Below, in pieces: positions 44,335 through 56,118 of a stretch of 64,000 nt of DNA. Location: assembly GCA_023653785.1 (NCBI GenBank), contig JAMKCH010010298.1:62001-126000 (forward strand), in the 5' to 3' direction. The stretch comes from Ophioderma brevispina (Eukaryota; Echinodermata; Ophiuroidea; Amphilepidida; Ophiodermatidae). Each line of letters begins with the position of its first letter. Position 1 is the first letter of the stretch. The translations under genes and the position numbers were made by a program. The notes below the pieces were generated by a model that was not told where the DNA came from, searched no databases, and was given only the letters and a program-made list of their open reading frames with translations.

Positions 44335-44855
44335 CGCTGTAAAAATTATTTTACTCATGTTGAGTAAAAAGGACACAGCTCTTAATGTTGAGTAAAATCT
44401 TAGTAAAAGTTGAGTAATTGTTGACTAAATCTTAGTCATTTTTGGGTAAAATATACTCAGCTTTGTGTAAGGTTTACTCACCTTCGACTAAGATTTGACT
44501 CAACATTAAAGGTCCATGGCCCGATCGTTAATAGCCTCGTCCCCAGAAGCCCCAGATTTTACCGGAAGTGGTCAATATTTTGGTATCAGAAGAAATCCTA
44601 GGGCAAAAGGATATTTGGTTTGGAAGTTATGAGCGAAAATATGCCCCATTTTGGTCGACCAATAGTAATTTTACACAGTACTCTATGGGGCTTACAAAAT
44701 CACGTTTTTAGCTATCACAGCAAAACGGTTTGAAATATCGGCGCGAAACTTTACAGATGGGGTTTTGGGGTGAAGGCCAATCTATCAAGATGAAAACTTC
44801 ATATCCTTAATTAAGAGCTGTGACCTTTTTTACTCAACATTTTGAGTGTAGGCCT
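44335..44855. mobile_element. MITE with inverted ends, interrupted by R6
   Basis: TACTCATGTTGAGTAAAAAG, GACACAGCTCTTAA is mirrored by TTAAGAGCTGTGACCTTTTT, TACTCAACATTTTGAG. Tandem GTTGAGTAAAA/GACTAAATCTTAG words fill the left half. R6 lies between. Confidence 0.7.
44510..44795 (+). repeat. Dispersed repeat R6, second copy, nested
   Basis: GGTCCATGGCCCGATCG, GGAAGTGGTCAATATTTTGG, TTTGGTTTGGAAGTTATGAG and CGAAACTTTACAGATGG match 22685-22985. Confidence 0.8.
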
Positions 44856-46267
44856 TATTCCTAAAATGTATACTTTAATTAAATAATAAGTTCGTATTCT
44901 GTCTTTAAAAATTAAACTACAATTTAGCTTCTGAGGCAAATTTTTCCTGATTAAGAACTCAGAGCTTCGGGGTCTTCTTAGGAACTGCTAGACACAAAAT
45001 GGTGGTCTTAAGGGCCACACATGGCCGTACCACTTCCCTATGTCAGTGCCCCCCTTACACCACACGGTATCAACCGAATGTTAAGATCTTTGCGAATTGC
45101 AAAAACGCGCTTTGTGGCATTATAGTATAGGTGGGTGAGGCGATTTTAAGGCCAAGGCTCGCGACCTCTGCTGGTAGTGTGATAGTGACAAGCCCACAAT
45201 AGTGCTCGTCTTGCATTGCCCGTTTAAAACATAAATTGTGAGAAAATGATGTGCTTGCCAGACTATATAAAGTTTGTTTTTAAATGTGTCTGGTCGTGAA
45301 ACGCAACTGATATAAGACGCATGGCGAAAAATGGCTGCTTTAAAAGTGCAACGGAGATTTCAAGTCATGATTAGACATCAGTAGATTCCCTGACCTTTGA
45401 CTTGGCCAAAGAAAAAAGTAAAATTAAAAAACACCCAAAAAAAGGTGATTTTTATATGATTATATTTCAATAGAAAGCATAAGCTGATTGCCTAAGCTCC
45501 TATATATGGAATTGCGAAAAATTCACAATTTTTGTACCAAAGAAACAGCTTAATTCTTTCATATGGGGATATTTTTGATAGAAAGTTTACACCATGCAGT
45601 GCAAACAACAGAATGTTCCAATTTCTGGGATACCTGTTATTGAAACTCTCGTTGCACCTTTTTAGGGGCATTTCGTTATCCAAACCCAAAACCATAAACA
45701 AAAATTTTTTATTTATTTTTAAATTTGTTTTATAGATTTTTATCCCATCAGCTGGTGAACGGTTGGACTTACGTGTTGCGTATCGATCTTCTCTGTCAAT
45801 GGAAGCAATCTGAATTTAGTATTTTCAGTCCGTAAACGGACATAAATTGTAGAACAATAGCTAGGTGAACTCTGTGAGGACCAACACTATTTTGTTATAA
45901 CACGAAAACGCAAAAATCAGATAAATAAAATTGGGAATAACTTTCGCAGGCTAGCTAAGAGCCTGATTGGTTGAGTGATTGAAATGAACAATGGAAGCTT
46001 GCAAGCATCACGAGATACCAAACCAGTTCGTACTTTCCGATTAACATTTCATGACATTGTCCTCAGATACTATATAAAATATTGTCTATAAAAAACATAA
46101 GAAGGATTAAAGTGTAAATCGGTAGTGATTGTAAGCAAATAATATTATGGAAACGGGGCGGCGGAACAACAAGTCCGTGTGTGGGGCAGGTGATTGCAAA
46201 AACTTAATAGAGCCTCATTTCTTACTTTTCTAGTAGGTCTTCACATATATGAATGAACATTAGTTAT
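44856..46267. other. Gene B intron 1: nothing recognised
   Basis: Frames at 45492-45735 on both strands lack motifs. Confidence 0.4.
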
Positions 46268-46500
46268 TAATAACTTAACGGCTTACTCAGAGATTTCTCG
46301 GAGAAAAAATCGTGTGTTTATATATACACAATGCTTGTCTATATACGAATCACATGAAATAACTAAGCACAAATCGTTATTACCATTCCTTAGCTGGAAT
46401 TTTGGTAAACACCAGTATAATGGCATAAACATGTAAATGTTACTGCACAAAGCGAAAAATCCGATTACCTTAAACTTTAGACTGAGTCTTTTACCGGTGA
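46268..46500 (+). repeat. Dispersed repeat R7, third copy
   Basis: GGCTTACTCAGAGATTTCTC, AAAAAATCGTGTG and AATGCTTGTC correspond to 39175-39250 and the inverse of 21720-21610. This copy is the most diverged. Confidence 0.5.
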
Positions 46501-47164
46501 TTTCTTTCGTTGAGTGAATCTTTTCAATGCATCACCCCAAAATATTTCTTTCGCAATCTCTGCGTAAGTCGTTAAACCTTACAACTGAAGTTTTAAGGTT
46601 TTGAAACCGTGTCTGGGATAACGCCAGGACGTATTTATGGACACAATCGGTTCAAAGGACTGAAAGTCCTGACCACAGGTCGTCGTCGAGAGGGAGAGGA
46701 ATCGCCAAATTAAACCAACATGTACCATCTATAGAGCATTTGAAACAATTATTTTCTGAACTTCCGCGCCGATACAAGCAATCAAGTCTGCAAGAGCAGC
46801 AAAAGCTAAATTCGATATCTCCCCCGTGGTTCCGCCACAACTCCAACTTCAGCATATTGCATGAATTAGCCATACACACATACTTGAAAATAAAAGCATG
46901 GGCTTGTCAAAATTGTTGACAAGCATACTATCCATTGATATTGAATCAACGATTTCTACAATGCGGTTCTGTTCTACGTCACCAAAAGAACACATTACAA
47001 ATAATTGCATTCCTGCTGGTTACGACCGAAGAATGCTGGAGCTATTTACCATTATTTAGTACTATACTCGGTTTATTGAGGTTATACGTGCATAGTCGTA
47101 CTTTGAGAAAGTAAGAAAGGAAAAAATGATCACAATCAGTCTGCCGTTATTTTTAGATTTGTGA
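46501..47164. other. Gene B intron 1: nothing recognised
   Basis: Unclassified; a 75-codon minus frame at 46652-46879 has no motif. Confidence 0.4.
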
Positions 47165-47775
47165 CAAAATCATAGGCTTCGCAAAGCGGGGCGGGCTGGG
47201 GGGGGGGGGGGGGCTGGGCACCCCAATAATTTGGGGGGGGGGGGGGGATCAAATACCCATGGCCCCCCCAATATCATATATCACTTTTAACCCAAAACAT
47301 CACAATCAAGCTTCACCCTCACAGTGGCGTGTACCGACACGCATATTGTACGATAAGCCGGTTGCCCCAATGTTTTACCATCAACCTTCAACACATCGTC
47401 CCAAAAACGACAACAATAGTATTGACCAATTTTTATCAACCAATATGAAGTGTTGTGGTGCTCTCTCTATCTCTATTCATGCACCCTCAAAATATTTTGG
47501 CAAAAGTGAAATTCTGGGGCCAAAAAACTCCAAATTATTAAGATTTTTAAACAACTTTAGCACAAAATTGCGAGATTTGGCCCAAATTTGGTATTTTTTG
47601 CCCCAAAGCGCTGATGTTTTGTTAAAAATCCGGTTATTTTCTTCTGGCTGGGGGGGGGATGGGCGGGGCGCAAACTGGGGGCAAGAAAAAATGGGTGGAA
47701 TTGTCCCCCTTCGAGGGGCACGCCACTGCTTCACCCCACGCGGTCCGCTTCGCGGTGGCCCCCCCCCAATCCTGA
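47165..47775. repeat. G/C-rich repeat with long G runs
   Basis: GCTTCGCAAAGCGGGGCGGG at the left and CCGCTTCGCGG at the right suggest inverted ends. G runs of 14-17 bases lie at 47200-47250. It is the host of a hAT-like insertion. Confidence 0.6.
47319..47728. mobile_element. hAT-like non-autonomous element with 8-bp target duplication
   Basis: CAGTGGCGTG at 47322 and CACGCCACTG at 47719-47728 are inverted ends. CTTCACCC lies directly before (47311-47318, with three extra bases) and directly after (47729-47736). Eight-base duplications and CAGTGGCG ends are usual for hAT elements. No transposase is present. Confidence 0.7.
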
Positions 47776-48129
47776 CAAATCTTCATAAGCCAATGAATGA
47801 TCAAGAATGTTCAACTTAGTATGAAGATGTTTTAAAGTATAAATGGCTATTATAGACTTATTGAAAATACTCTCTTAAATTGGCCTATCAAGAACAACAT
47901 GAGATGGGCCAAACAGCGCTCGTACATTTACTGGATTATCGGCGCAGAAACGTGATTACAAATTATTAAACCATCTTTCGACTATTTTGCAACACATTTC
48001 TAAACATTTTGAAATATATCATGTTTAATACTCTAAACACCTTATAGGCTAAACATGTTGAGCATTTGCACCACGTTTCCAAGTTTCTAAACACTGCTTT
48101 GTATTGTAAGAATTGACTGAAAAGTTAAT

Positions 48130-48310
48130 TCGAGGCCGGTGGTCTAAACTAAACCGTGTGACTGAAGGTCCTACCACCCATCTGTCCATGTGTTCTCGCC
48201 TTGAGTGCTGTATTGTTTGTTTGTTTCAGCAATGTACCCCAATGGCCTCATATATACAAGGTTCTATTCCGTACATGCTGCTATGGTAGTGCTCGGACAC
48301 TCTCTCATAA
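48130..48310 (-). repeat. R3 SINE-like repeat, body half
   Basis: Inverse of 7165-6985: CCTACCACCCATCTGTCCAT, TATTCCGTACATGCTGCTAT and GGACACTCTCTCAT. It stops at 48310 where the element at 48311 begins and resumes at 50068. Confidence 0.78.
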
Positions 48311-50067
48311 AGTCCAGGCTACAGATTCATTGATACTAATTCAACCTTGTTTTATTAGATATTGTTTTCACAAACGGTTTCTATAGCCAAGTTTCTTTAT
48401 GCTGATTCTGATCCGATGGATGCCAGAGACGAGCAAACCTTGAGGGCATTTTTTGTAAAAACGGCAAAAAAATCAAAATGGCGCACACAAAACACCAAAA
48501 CATTCATCTCTTATTCACATCAAAGTCAAAAGTTGTGATTTTCATCCTGTCTTGTTAAACATTCATTGTAAACCAATTAACATATATTCTGTAACCACGT
48601 AATCAATTAATCGATATGGCAGCCAATACAATAAAGTGTTTGATCAGTTATCTATTTTTGACTGGCAGTTGGTATTTGTTATCATTCTGTTGGCTTTGCA
48701 GTAAGAAATTACTTAAAATCATAAGACATATTTTTTTATAATGTGATAAATAAATTCCGTCTTTAGGATCCAAAGGCTTCCGATACTCTAAGATGGCTAT
48801 AATTGGATAGCTGTGTCTAACCTAGTACTGTCAATGTTTGTGTTAATAGACATGTAAGTCAATCAGAATCAATGTACACATCATTAAGTAATCAGAGGAA
48901 CGATACATGTAAGAATTCCATCCAAAACGGGTATCCCAAGATGGCTTGAAATGGCAATTACTAAGGCGGTGAAATCCGATCATAATAGTCAAGTCAGTCG
49001 AGATATGTTCTTTGTTTTGGTAGGTTTTAGGCGTCCTTGGCATCCATGTTGGGTATTTGGATGAAATAACGACGCAATGCACTTAAGATAGCCTTACTGG
49101 GGATTTTGGAAGTGATAAATCCAACTGAAAAACCACAATATATATATATATACATATATATATACTATATATTAGTATTATATTATATATAGAAACAAAA
49201 TAACAAAAAAACAACCAAAAAGCATTAAAAATATTATATATAAAATACTTTGCAATGTGCCGACACTGGTGAGTGCGCGCATGCTGGGTTTGACAAAAGT
49301 CAAATGTACAACGTTTCGAGTAATAACTCTTCTCAGTACGTCATATATAAATATATATATATATATATATAGATATTATATTATATCTATTATATATATA
49401 TATCTATATATATATATATTATATATATATAGAGCCTACAGCGTGAAGGAATTACTGACCTTTACTACCTGGGTTAACAATTGCAGCCATATTGAACACC
49501 ATATCTAGGATTCCATCTTGCAGCTATCAATCACTTTGACTTATGTTATTGCTCTGAAGCAGTTAGTGGATATACCCAAACATGTAAGCTCTGCCGTTAA
49601 GTAAGATTTTGCCATTTTGGGAGTCATCTTGAATGGTTTATTATTTGTTTGAACTATTAGCAAATTGTTAAGCTATTCATAATTGCTTCAATTATATATT
49701 GATTGCTAAGCATTGTTATAAATAGCCATTTACCATTTCAAACGATCAAAAAGTATATCAAACTATCAGATGCTTTGTTGATTGCGGCCATATTGAATCT
49801 CAGAATTAGTGTGGATAAGAATCATAACATGTTAATTGATCACAATGGGTGTTTTGGACTTGACATGCAAAAAATACACTTTTGATTAATATGAGTTTTT
49901 AGTGTTTTGGTGGCCATTTTGGAATTTTCGCGTTTTCTCGAAAATGCTCAAGGTTTTTCGTCTGGCATCCATCGGATTCAGATTCAGCAGGAAAAACTGG
50001 TCTAGGAAACATTGAAAAACATTAATATATATGGTATAACAAGGTCACGTGGTCTATAGCCTGGACT
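48311..50067. mobile_element. 1.76-kb TIR element inserted into R3
   Basis: The outer ends AGTCCAGGCTACAGA and TCTATAGCCTGGACT are inverted. Inner inverted blocks are GCTGATTCTGATCCGATGGA, TGCCAGAGACGAGCAAACCT at 48400 against AGGTTTTTCGTCTGGCATCC, ATCGGATTCAGATTCAGCAG at 49950. The interior has AT microsatellites at 49138-49191 and 49342-49432. There is no coding sequence. R3 sequence rejoins exactly across it. Confidence 0.85.
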
Positions 50068-50160
50068 ACATGGGGGACACTCAGTTTCTTTACACCGGCG
50101 ACCTCTGGATTGGGAGACCAGCGCTCTATCACAGCGCACTAAACAGCTAAACGGCCTATT
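50068..50160 (-). repeat. R3 SINE-like repeat, tRNA-like head half
   Basis: Going leftward: GTGCGCTGTGATAGAGCGCT, GGTCTCCCAATCCAGAGGTC resembles the D-arm to anticodon arm of a tRNA. It then continues into CTGAGTGTCCCCCATG, which completes the R3 copy at 48130-48310. Confidence 0.65.
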
Positions 50161-50706
50161 GTGTAATATAATTATAAGTAAAATATCTTCAACAAATTAA
50201 ATTACCATTGTTCAATTATAAAGAGTCAGTTATTGAAAATCACTCCATATCAATGCCTCAGTTCATGAACATAATGAGAGATTTTTTGTTTTACATCTCT
50301 AAGGTAATTATTTTGCACAAATACAGTATACTCAGCGTCAATAAATTACGAGAAGAACTATAAAGCTGGAGTCTTCTTAAATAAATTGGAATTAGAACAA
50401 TTCAATATCGCACTGTATTTCCAAGTGGAATACAAAACCTATGGTTTCACATTGTCTCCCAAGTTTCGTTGTAGGTTAAAACCATGAAATATCGCTGATC
50501 CAAAGTAAAATATGGTCTTACACCAGCTATCTTGACTTTCTTATTTGGAAATTGAACATCAGCATTTTCTTTTGTAATCTCCGGGATATTTTTTTTTATA
50601 ATCAATTATTCAATTATTCTCCCACCTTCTATTGTTTAACAATACCCGTAACAATAACTTGGTGTTAAATGTTTTACTCAAATCACTGCTGAAGACCATG
50701 TTAATC
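50161..50706. other. Gene B intron 1, last part: nothing recognised
   Basis: AT-rich, no homology. Confidence 0.4.
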
Positions 50707-50758
50707 TATGTATGTATGTATATATGTATATAAATATATGTATATATGTGTGCATATA

Positions 50759-50808
<50 letters not shown>
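50707..50808. repeat. (TA)n/(TATG)n microsatellite
   Basis: Immediately upstream of the gene B exon 2 acceptor; about 46 bases are pure TA. Confidence 0.95.
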
Positions 50809-50837
50809 ATGGTATCAAAATTGCTATTACCTTTTAG

Positions 50838-50984
50838 GTTGGTACATACGTGTAGAATGGCCAGAGGAAGGCTCTTTCACGGATGTGAGAGGAGACAGGA
50901 TCGCGGGAAACAACCCACCCAAAGTGGGCGATACCGTTCAAGTGAAAAATGTCAAAGGCAATGCGATTGTTATTGCTGCTTCGG
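50838..50984 (+). CDS. Gene B exon 2: compact beta-rich-looking domain
   Basis: The acceptor is TTACCTTTTAG and the donor TCGG|GTAAGT, with phase 1 on both sides. It is open for 48 codons: WYIRVEWPEEGSFTDVRGDR then IAGNNPPKVGDTVQVKNVKG then NAIVIAASG. The 'W.VEW.EEG.F..V......I......VGD.V.VK......A.V...G' pattern resembles the small barrel-like N-terminal segments that precede BEN domains in invertebrate proteins, or a Tudor/KOW-like fold. That resemblance is a guess from pattern only. The upstream intron ends in a long (TA)n tract. Confidence 0.68.
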
Positions 50985-51104
50985 GTAAGTTTCAAGGCAT
51001 GCGCTGATGTTTAGCACACTAAATGTCTCTCTTTGCTTTCAGTTTTTGCATTTGCTCGAGTACTAGCTCGATTATTTAAAATAAAGGTTCACTAACATTG
51101 TGAG

Positions 51105-51715
51105 ATCACGTGTGGCGTAACGGATAAAGCGCAGGACTGATGATCATAAAACGTGAGTTCGACCCCGCTATGGGCGAGATACTTAATCTCAATTACCTCG
51201 TCGACCCAAGCAAAATCTAGGGAGCTATTTCATTGAATATTACAATCTAAGTGCTGATAGGATTGTGCCCTTGGTCAGCTGCCGGCCCAGATGAAGCGAA
51301 ATGATTGTGACGATTTCCTGAAGGCATGCAGCGTAATAATAATAGGCAGCAGCGCTTTGTCTACTTGTAGAGCAGGAGCAGAATATCATAGGGGTCTTAT
51401 TTAAGGTCATAGATGGTACAAACTATGCGTTTTTGGAATCCTTATGACTAGACGGACTATATGGCATACATTTCAACATGATTGGAGCATTTTAAAAAAT
51501 TGACCCCTGTGTAAACTTAAATTGGCCCCTATTGAAAAAGTGATACCACAATTTGAGAGTACTACCTACCTAGCATTGATGTAGAGGGTCCATACTAACT
51601 GCCAAATGTGTCAAACCTTTTCTGTAGTGAGGGGTAAACGATGATGTTTGGCATGGGTCCGAGCTCCTCCTCTATTGTGTTAAAGGCGATATATAAATCT
51701 CACTATTATTATTAT
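51105..51715 (+). repeat. tRNA-derived SINE in gene B intron 2
   Basis: A-box region TGGCGTAACGGATAAAGCG and B box GAGTTCGACCCCG lie 45 bases apart at 51112-51170. The body includes GTGCCCTTGGTCAGCTGCCG, and the copy ends in ATATATAAATCTCACTATTA then (TTA)n near 51700. Confidence 0.7.
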
Positions 51716-51817
51716 TAACTAAAAGAAAACAATCCCAGAAAATTAAGCCGTAGGCTTGGTGGACATGAAACAGCAGGTTTTATTATTATTATGTTACAAT
51801 TTCTCATGTTCTTTCAG

Positions 51818-51856
51818 GATCAGTAGAAGAATTTGAAAAGACAATAGAAATGATTG
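51818..51856 (+). CDS. Gene B exon 3 (39-base microexon)
   Basis: The acceptor is TGTTCTTTCAG and the donor ATTG|GTAAGT, phase 1 in and out. It encodes SVEEFEKTIEMI, which would be a short amphipathic helix directly after the exon 2 domain. The phase fit and two strong splice sites carry the call, because the exon is too short for homology. Confidence 0.6.
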
Positions 51857-53734
51857 GTAAGTTGCCCTTTATTTATATTTTATAAAACTTGATTAACCCA
51901 CCGACACACATTACATTTTAATTGATCCTATGGTGGCCAGCATTCTTCTTTATAATCATAATTGGGAGCTTGATAAGAACCACAAATGTCTAACGCGAAC
52001 GCTATTACGCATTGAAATTCTTGTCACAAGAGAGTTAGACAAATTCAGGTGACTAGGAGGCAAGAATTTAACATGGAATAAAATTAATCATAAGAATCCG
52101 CCCTGTGACGTTACTTACTTTTTGTAAACAAGGCGATAAAGGAAACAATCAAATCTGGCGTAGAATCTAGTCGAAAAAAGACAAAAAACAACAACAACAA
52201 CAACAAACAAACAAAAACCTTTTCACCACCGTCTTCATGGCGTTCGCTAACCATCAGTGCTATTCCCCGGTCTCGCAGATATTATTTAGCACCGTCTGTT
52301 TACGATTCGACTTGAAAAAAATGCGGATGGCCGACTGCAAAAAGTTACACCTATTTTGCTTCGAAGATAGTGGCGATTCACAATCTAAACTTTAAAAAAC
52401 CTTTCTTTTGTTAAACTAATAAATTCTAGAACTAACTATATTCATGCATTCAATTGTTGTTAGTGTAGACCAACATGCATATTGTCCCATAGCGTATGCG
52501 CGAATACAACAATAAAGCGAACGTGTGAACACATCAGTAGTGTAATTACTACTAGGGTCTGAGTCCTATTTATAATAAAACGGAATAAACAGTAACCCTA
52601 TATATGTTTAATTTGTTTTAAATAATATCAAAATATAATTTCAGATTGTCTCTTAAAGACTACTCTTAATGCGGTGAAGTGCTGGTGATAAATACGCATA
52701 CGCTAGATTCATACAAAGCACAATATACGCACGCTCTGTTGAAATGTTTCGGAACTTTAAATGTGCTTGTTCCGATTTATGTCTATCGTGTTCTCTACTT
52801 GATATGAGAGCCTGGCACGTGCACGTACTCCCTATCAAGTACCGTGGGAAACAAACTTGCGGTTTTAATGGTAGAAGCAATGCATATTGCAAAGCCCTAT
52901 TCAATACCGTGCTAATATTGATGGTTAACCATTAAAAAGGTAGTTTTTTGTTTAAGCTGCAATCTTCACTACATAGAGTTTTAAAGCTTACCAACAAAAT
53001 GCATGTGCGGATTTTTTATATCTTTTTTTCAAATAAATTTATTAATTAAGAAAATTGATATGACGTCATCAGTGACATTTTTTTTCAATAATTACATTTC
53101 GACACATGGAACCAACATTTTGACACACAGAATTTGTTTATAATATTGTTTGGCATCAGTTCTGAAATTTGTATCCTTTCTCATCTCAAAACTGAGAATC
53201 CCGAGAGGATTTTGAAAAAAAAAATCTTATAGGTGCAAGTACGCTATCGTCTGCACTGATAGTTGTACTATATTTCAAGTGATATCAGGAGCAGTTCTTC
53301 AGCATTTTATATTATAGACGACAAGCGTGAAACTAATGTTGCTTGAAGAGTGAACTAAATCGATTGCCCTATTGTTCAGTCACCATAGTTCCCGGACTGT
53401 GAGCCCAGAGGACTATATCTCCTGCCACACCTGTTAAAGGGGTGATAGAGTTACGCAATCTGCTGTTTTGTTATCTTATGGAACATTTTGTGGAGAAACA
53501 AAACAAATGCTAGTTATTCCTTATAAACTTATTGAAAATGTGTATAGTCAATATTTTGTTTAGAGGAGTAACTATTTTCTCTGCATATAGCTGAGCATGC
53601 ACATGGAGGCTTATGTGTGGTTTTTCATAAGAATTCCGTTGGCCGAATGTGAATATAGACACCAGAGGTTCCTTAGTGTTTTAAGAAACTCTGTTTTAGA
53701 AAACAATAAAAATAAAAACAAAAAACATAAAAAA
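51857..53734. other. Gene B intron 3, first part: little recognised
   Basis: (CAA)n at 52186-52214. A fragment like the repeat at 14150 occurs at 53385-53450. No gene. Confidence 0.4.
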
Positions 53735-53986
53735 TGTTAATTTACGGAAATATTTCAAAAATTTCTGGCAGCGAAATTTCCGGACTTTTTTTTGGTTCCG
53801 TAATTTTAAATTACGGAAAAATTCTGTTAAAATACACATTTTTTTCCATAATATGAGACAAATTTCTGTAAAATTACTGTCAAAGCTCCGTTAATTGACA
53901 GAAATTTCTGTAAATTTACCCTAAAATGTCTGGAAATTCTGCTGCCAGAAATTTCCGAAAAATTTACGGAATTTTTTTTAACAGTG
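53735..53986. mobile_element. CACTG-ended hairpin MITE (CACTA/EnSpm-like)
   Basis: The right end is TTTACGGAATTTTTTTTAAC then AGTG, which read inward is CACTGTTAAAAAAAATTCCG. The left arm is GTTAATTTACGGAAATATTT, CTGGCAGCGAAATTTCC, mirrored by GGAAATTCTGCTGCCAGAAA. CACTG termini are typical of animal EnSpm elements. The left CACTG itself is not preserved. Confidence 0.65.
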
Positions 53987-54102
53987 CACGCAATAAATAC
54001 CATATTTTGGCATTCAAGGTTCTGATAAAACAACCGAAAAATCATTTTTTTTGTAATTACAGTTAACAAAGCCAGTTAAGAAATTTGTATTTATATACCA
54101 GC

Positions 54103-54378
54103 CCAGGTCAAAATTCCAGTTGATCCCAGTTGAATTGGTTTCAACTGGAACCAGTTGAAATCCAGTCGATCCCAGTTGAATATCCAGCAAGTTGAATCAA
54201 TTGATTCCGTGACGGAAAATGGAACACTTTGCAACTAGGTTTTTTTTTACTGACCAGTTGAACTCAGTTAAGACCAGTTACAAACAGTTACAAACAGTTT
54301 AAACAAGTTAGTTTCGTCACGGAAAATGGAACAACTTTCAACTGGGATCAACTGGGATCAACTGGAATTTTGACTGGG
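54103..54378. mobile_element. Hairpin MITE with CAGTTGA repeats
   Basis: CCAGGTCAAAATTCCAGTTG, ATCCCAGTTGA on the left mirrors TCAACTGGGATCAACTGGAA, TTTTGACTGGGG on the right. Internal CCGTGACGGAAAATGGAAC and CGTCACGGAAAATGGAAC form a second symmetric pair. Confidence 0.8.
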
Positions 54379-54495
54379 GATACTGGACCGAGTTTGCCAA
54401 TATCGCAAAATATATCTTGCGATATTGTCAAAATTCAAGACACAGTTCTTTATAAGGAGTTGTGGCTTTAACGTGACCGGTTTTATCACGATCAG

Positions 54496-55690
54496 CACAA
54501 GTGTATCACTTTTCCTTATCCCTAGATAAGGAAGCCTTATCTCCAAATAACACTCCGTTAACTGGAGATCACGCTTCGTTAACTGTAGATAACAAAGCTG
54601 AACCCGAAATAACGAGCCTTATCGAGGGTTAACAAAGCTGAACCTGAAATAACACGCCTTATCTTAGGTTAACACAGCTTATCTCGAGATAACAGAAGGG
54701 AAGGGCCGTTTAGGGTTCAGCTCAGTTTCTTATCTCGAGATAAGCTTTGTTAACTTAAGATAAGGACCGTTATTTGGGGTTCAGCCTTAAGTGCCCAAGG
54801 GTGTGTGTGTGTGGGGGGGGGGTTCCATAGTACCCAACATTTGATTTTTTTTGCGATTTCTCGGTTGCGCAATCAAAGGGATTTTTCAGGGAGTTTTTTG
54901 CTAATTGTGTGATTTATGAATACGCATCTCCTGATACAACCCCCCCCCCTTGGGCACTAACGGAAGTGAAAAAATCAAGATACTTTTACTAATTAAAAAA
55001 ATAAACTAATTAAATCTTGTGATTTATTTGCTTAGATATATACCTTAGGAGGCAATTACTTAATAATTTAAAATACTTAAATCAAATAAACGTTTATATG
55101 CTGATAGCATCAATTTTAATTTTGTCATGACCGTGCTCTTAACTGCGTAAGTCTATGGGAAAAATAAGGTGATTTTGAAGTTTCTGAGAAAAATACAAGA
55201 TGATATAAATTTGGCTATATTTTGCAATGATTATTTTAATTGGTCATTCTAGAGTAGATATAATGAATTATTTGGGTTCAAAACCTTATATTGGATTTGC
55301 TGTGGAGGGAAATGTGCGAACCACTCTTTTTCGGAGAGTGACAATTTCAATTGGCCATAGGTCATAGGTCAAAATTCGGATTTTCATTTTTACTGCGGGT
55401 ATGTGGTTCTTACGTGACCCCTATTTACTTGTGTTAGTGTCATGATCAAACTCCCACGGAAAAGTGGTTTTCTGGGTTGGGTCCCTAGGAACCCCCACCC
55501 CCCTTGGGCACTAACGGAAGTTTTTTTAGCTTGGGCACTTAAGTGTTAACCCCAGATAAGACGCGTTATTTTGGGTTCAGCTTTGTTATCTCCAGTTAAC
55601 GAAGCGTTATCTCCAGTTAACGGAGTGTTATTTGGAAATAAGGCTTCCTTATCTAGGGATAAGAAGAAAGTGATAGTGATACACTTGTGC
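54496..55690. mobile_element. Foldback element 1 made of short palindromic units
   Basis: The left end CACAAGTGTATCACTTT at 54496 is mirrored by AAAGTGATAGTGATACACTTGTGC at 55668-55690. The arms hold units such as GTTAACAAAGCTGAACC, CCAAATAACGCGCCTTATCT and TTATCTCGAGATAA, forward on the left and inverse on the right. A TTAA-type element (54786-55549) sits in the right arm; without it the element is about 430 bases. Confidence 0.85.
54786..55549. mobile_element. Poly-C TTAA-type element, best-preserved copy
   Basis: TTAAGTGCCCAAGGG at the left mirrors CTTGGGCACTTAA at the right (55531-55546). It contains TTCCATAGTACCCAACATTT, two C runs each followed by TTGGGCACTAACGGAAGT, and CAATTTCAATTGGCCATAGG. 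It lies inside foldback element 1. Confidence 0.8.
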
Positions 55691-56118
55691 TTCCATAGCC
55701 TTATCTCCAAATAACACTCCGTTAACTGGAGAAAACGTTTCGTTAACTGGAGATAACAAAGCTGAACCCCAAATAACGCGCCTTATCTAGGGTTAACAAA
55801 GCTGAACCCCAAATAACGCGCCTTATCTTAAATTAACAAAGCTTATCTCGAGATAACAGAGCTGAACCCCAAATAATGACTCTTAGCTGGGGGTTAACAA
55901 AGCTTAACTCCAAGTACGCCCTTATCTAGGGTTAACAAAGCTTATCTAGAGATAACAAAGCTGAACCACAAATAACGGTCCCTATATCTTGAGTTAACAC
56001 TCCTTATCTGGAGTTAGCAAAGCTGAACCCCAAATAACGGGCCTTATCTGGAAATAGCAAAGCTGAACCCCAAATAACGACCGTTATTTGGGGTTCAGCT
56101 TTGTTAACCCCAAAAATG

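Noticed and set aside
47259..47819. 186-codon plus-strand frame
   Set aside because: It spans a hAT-like insertion and flanking G-rich repeat; no motif.
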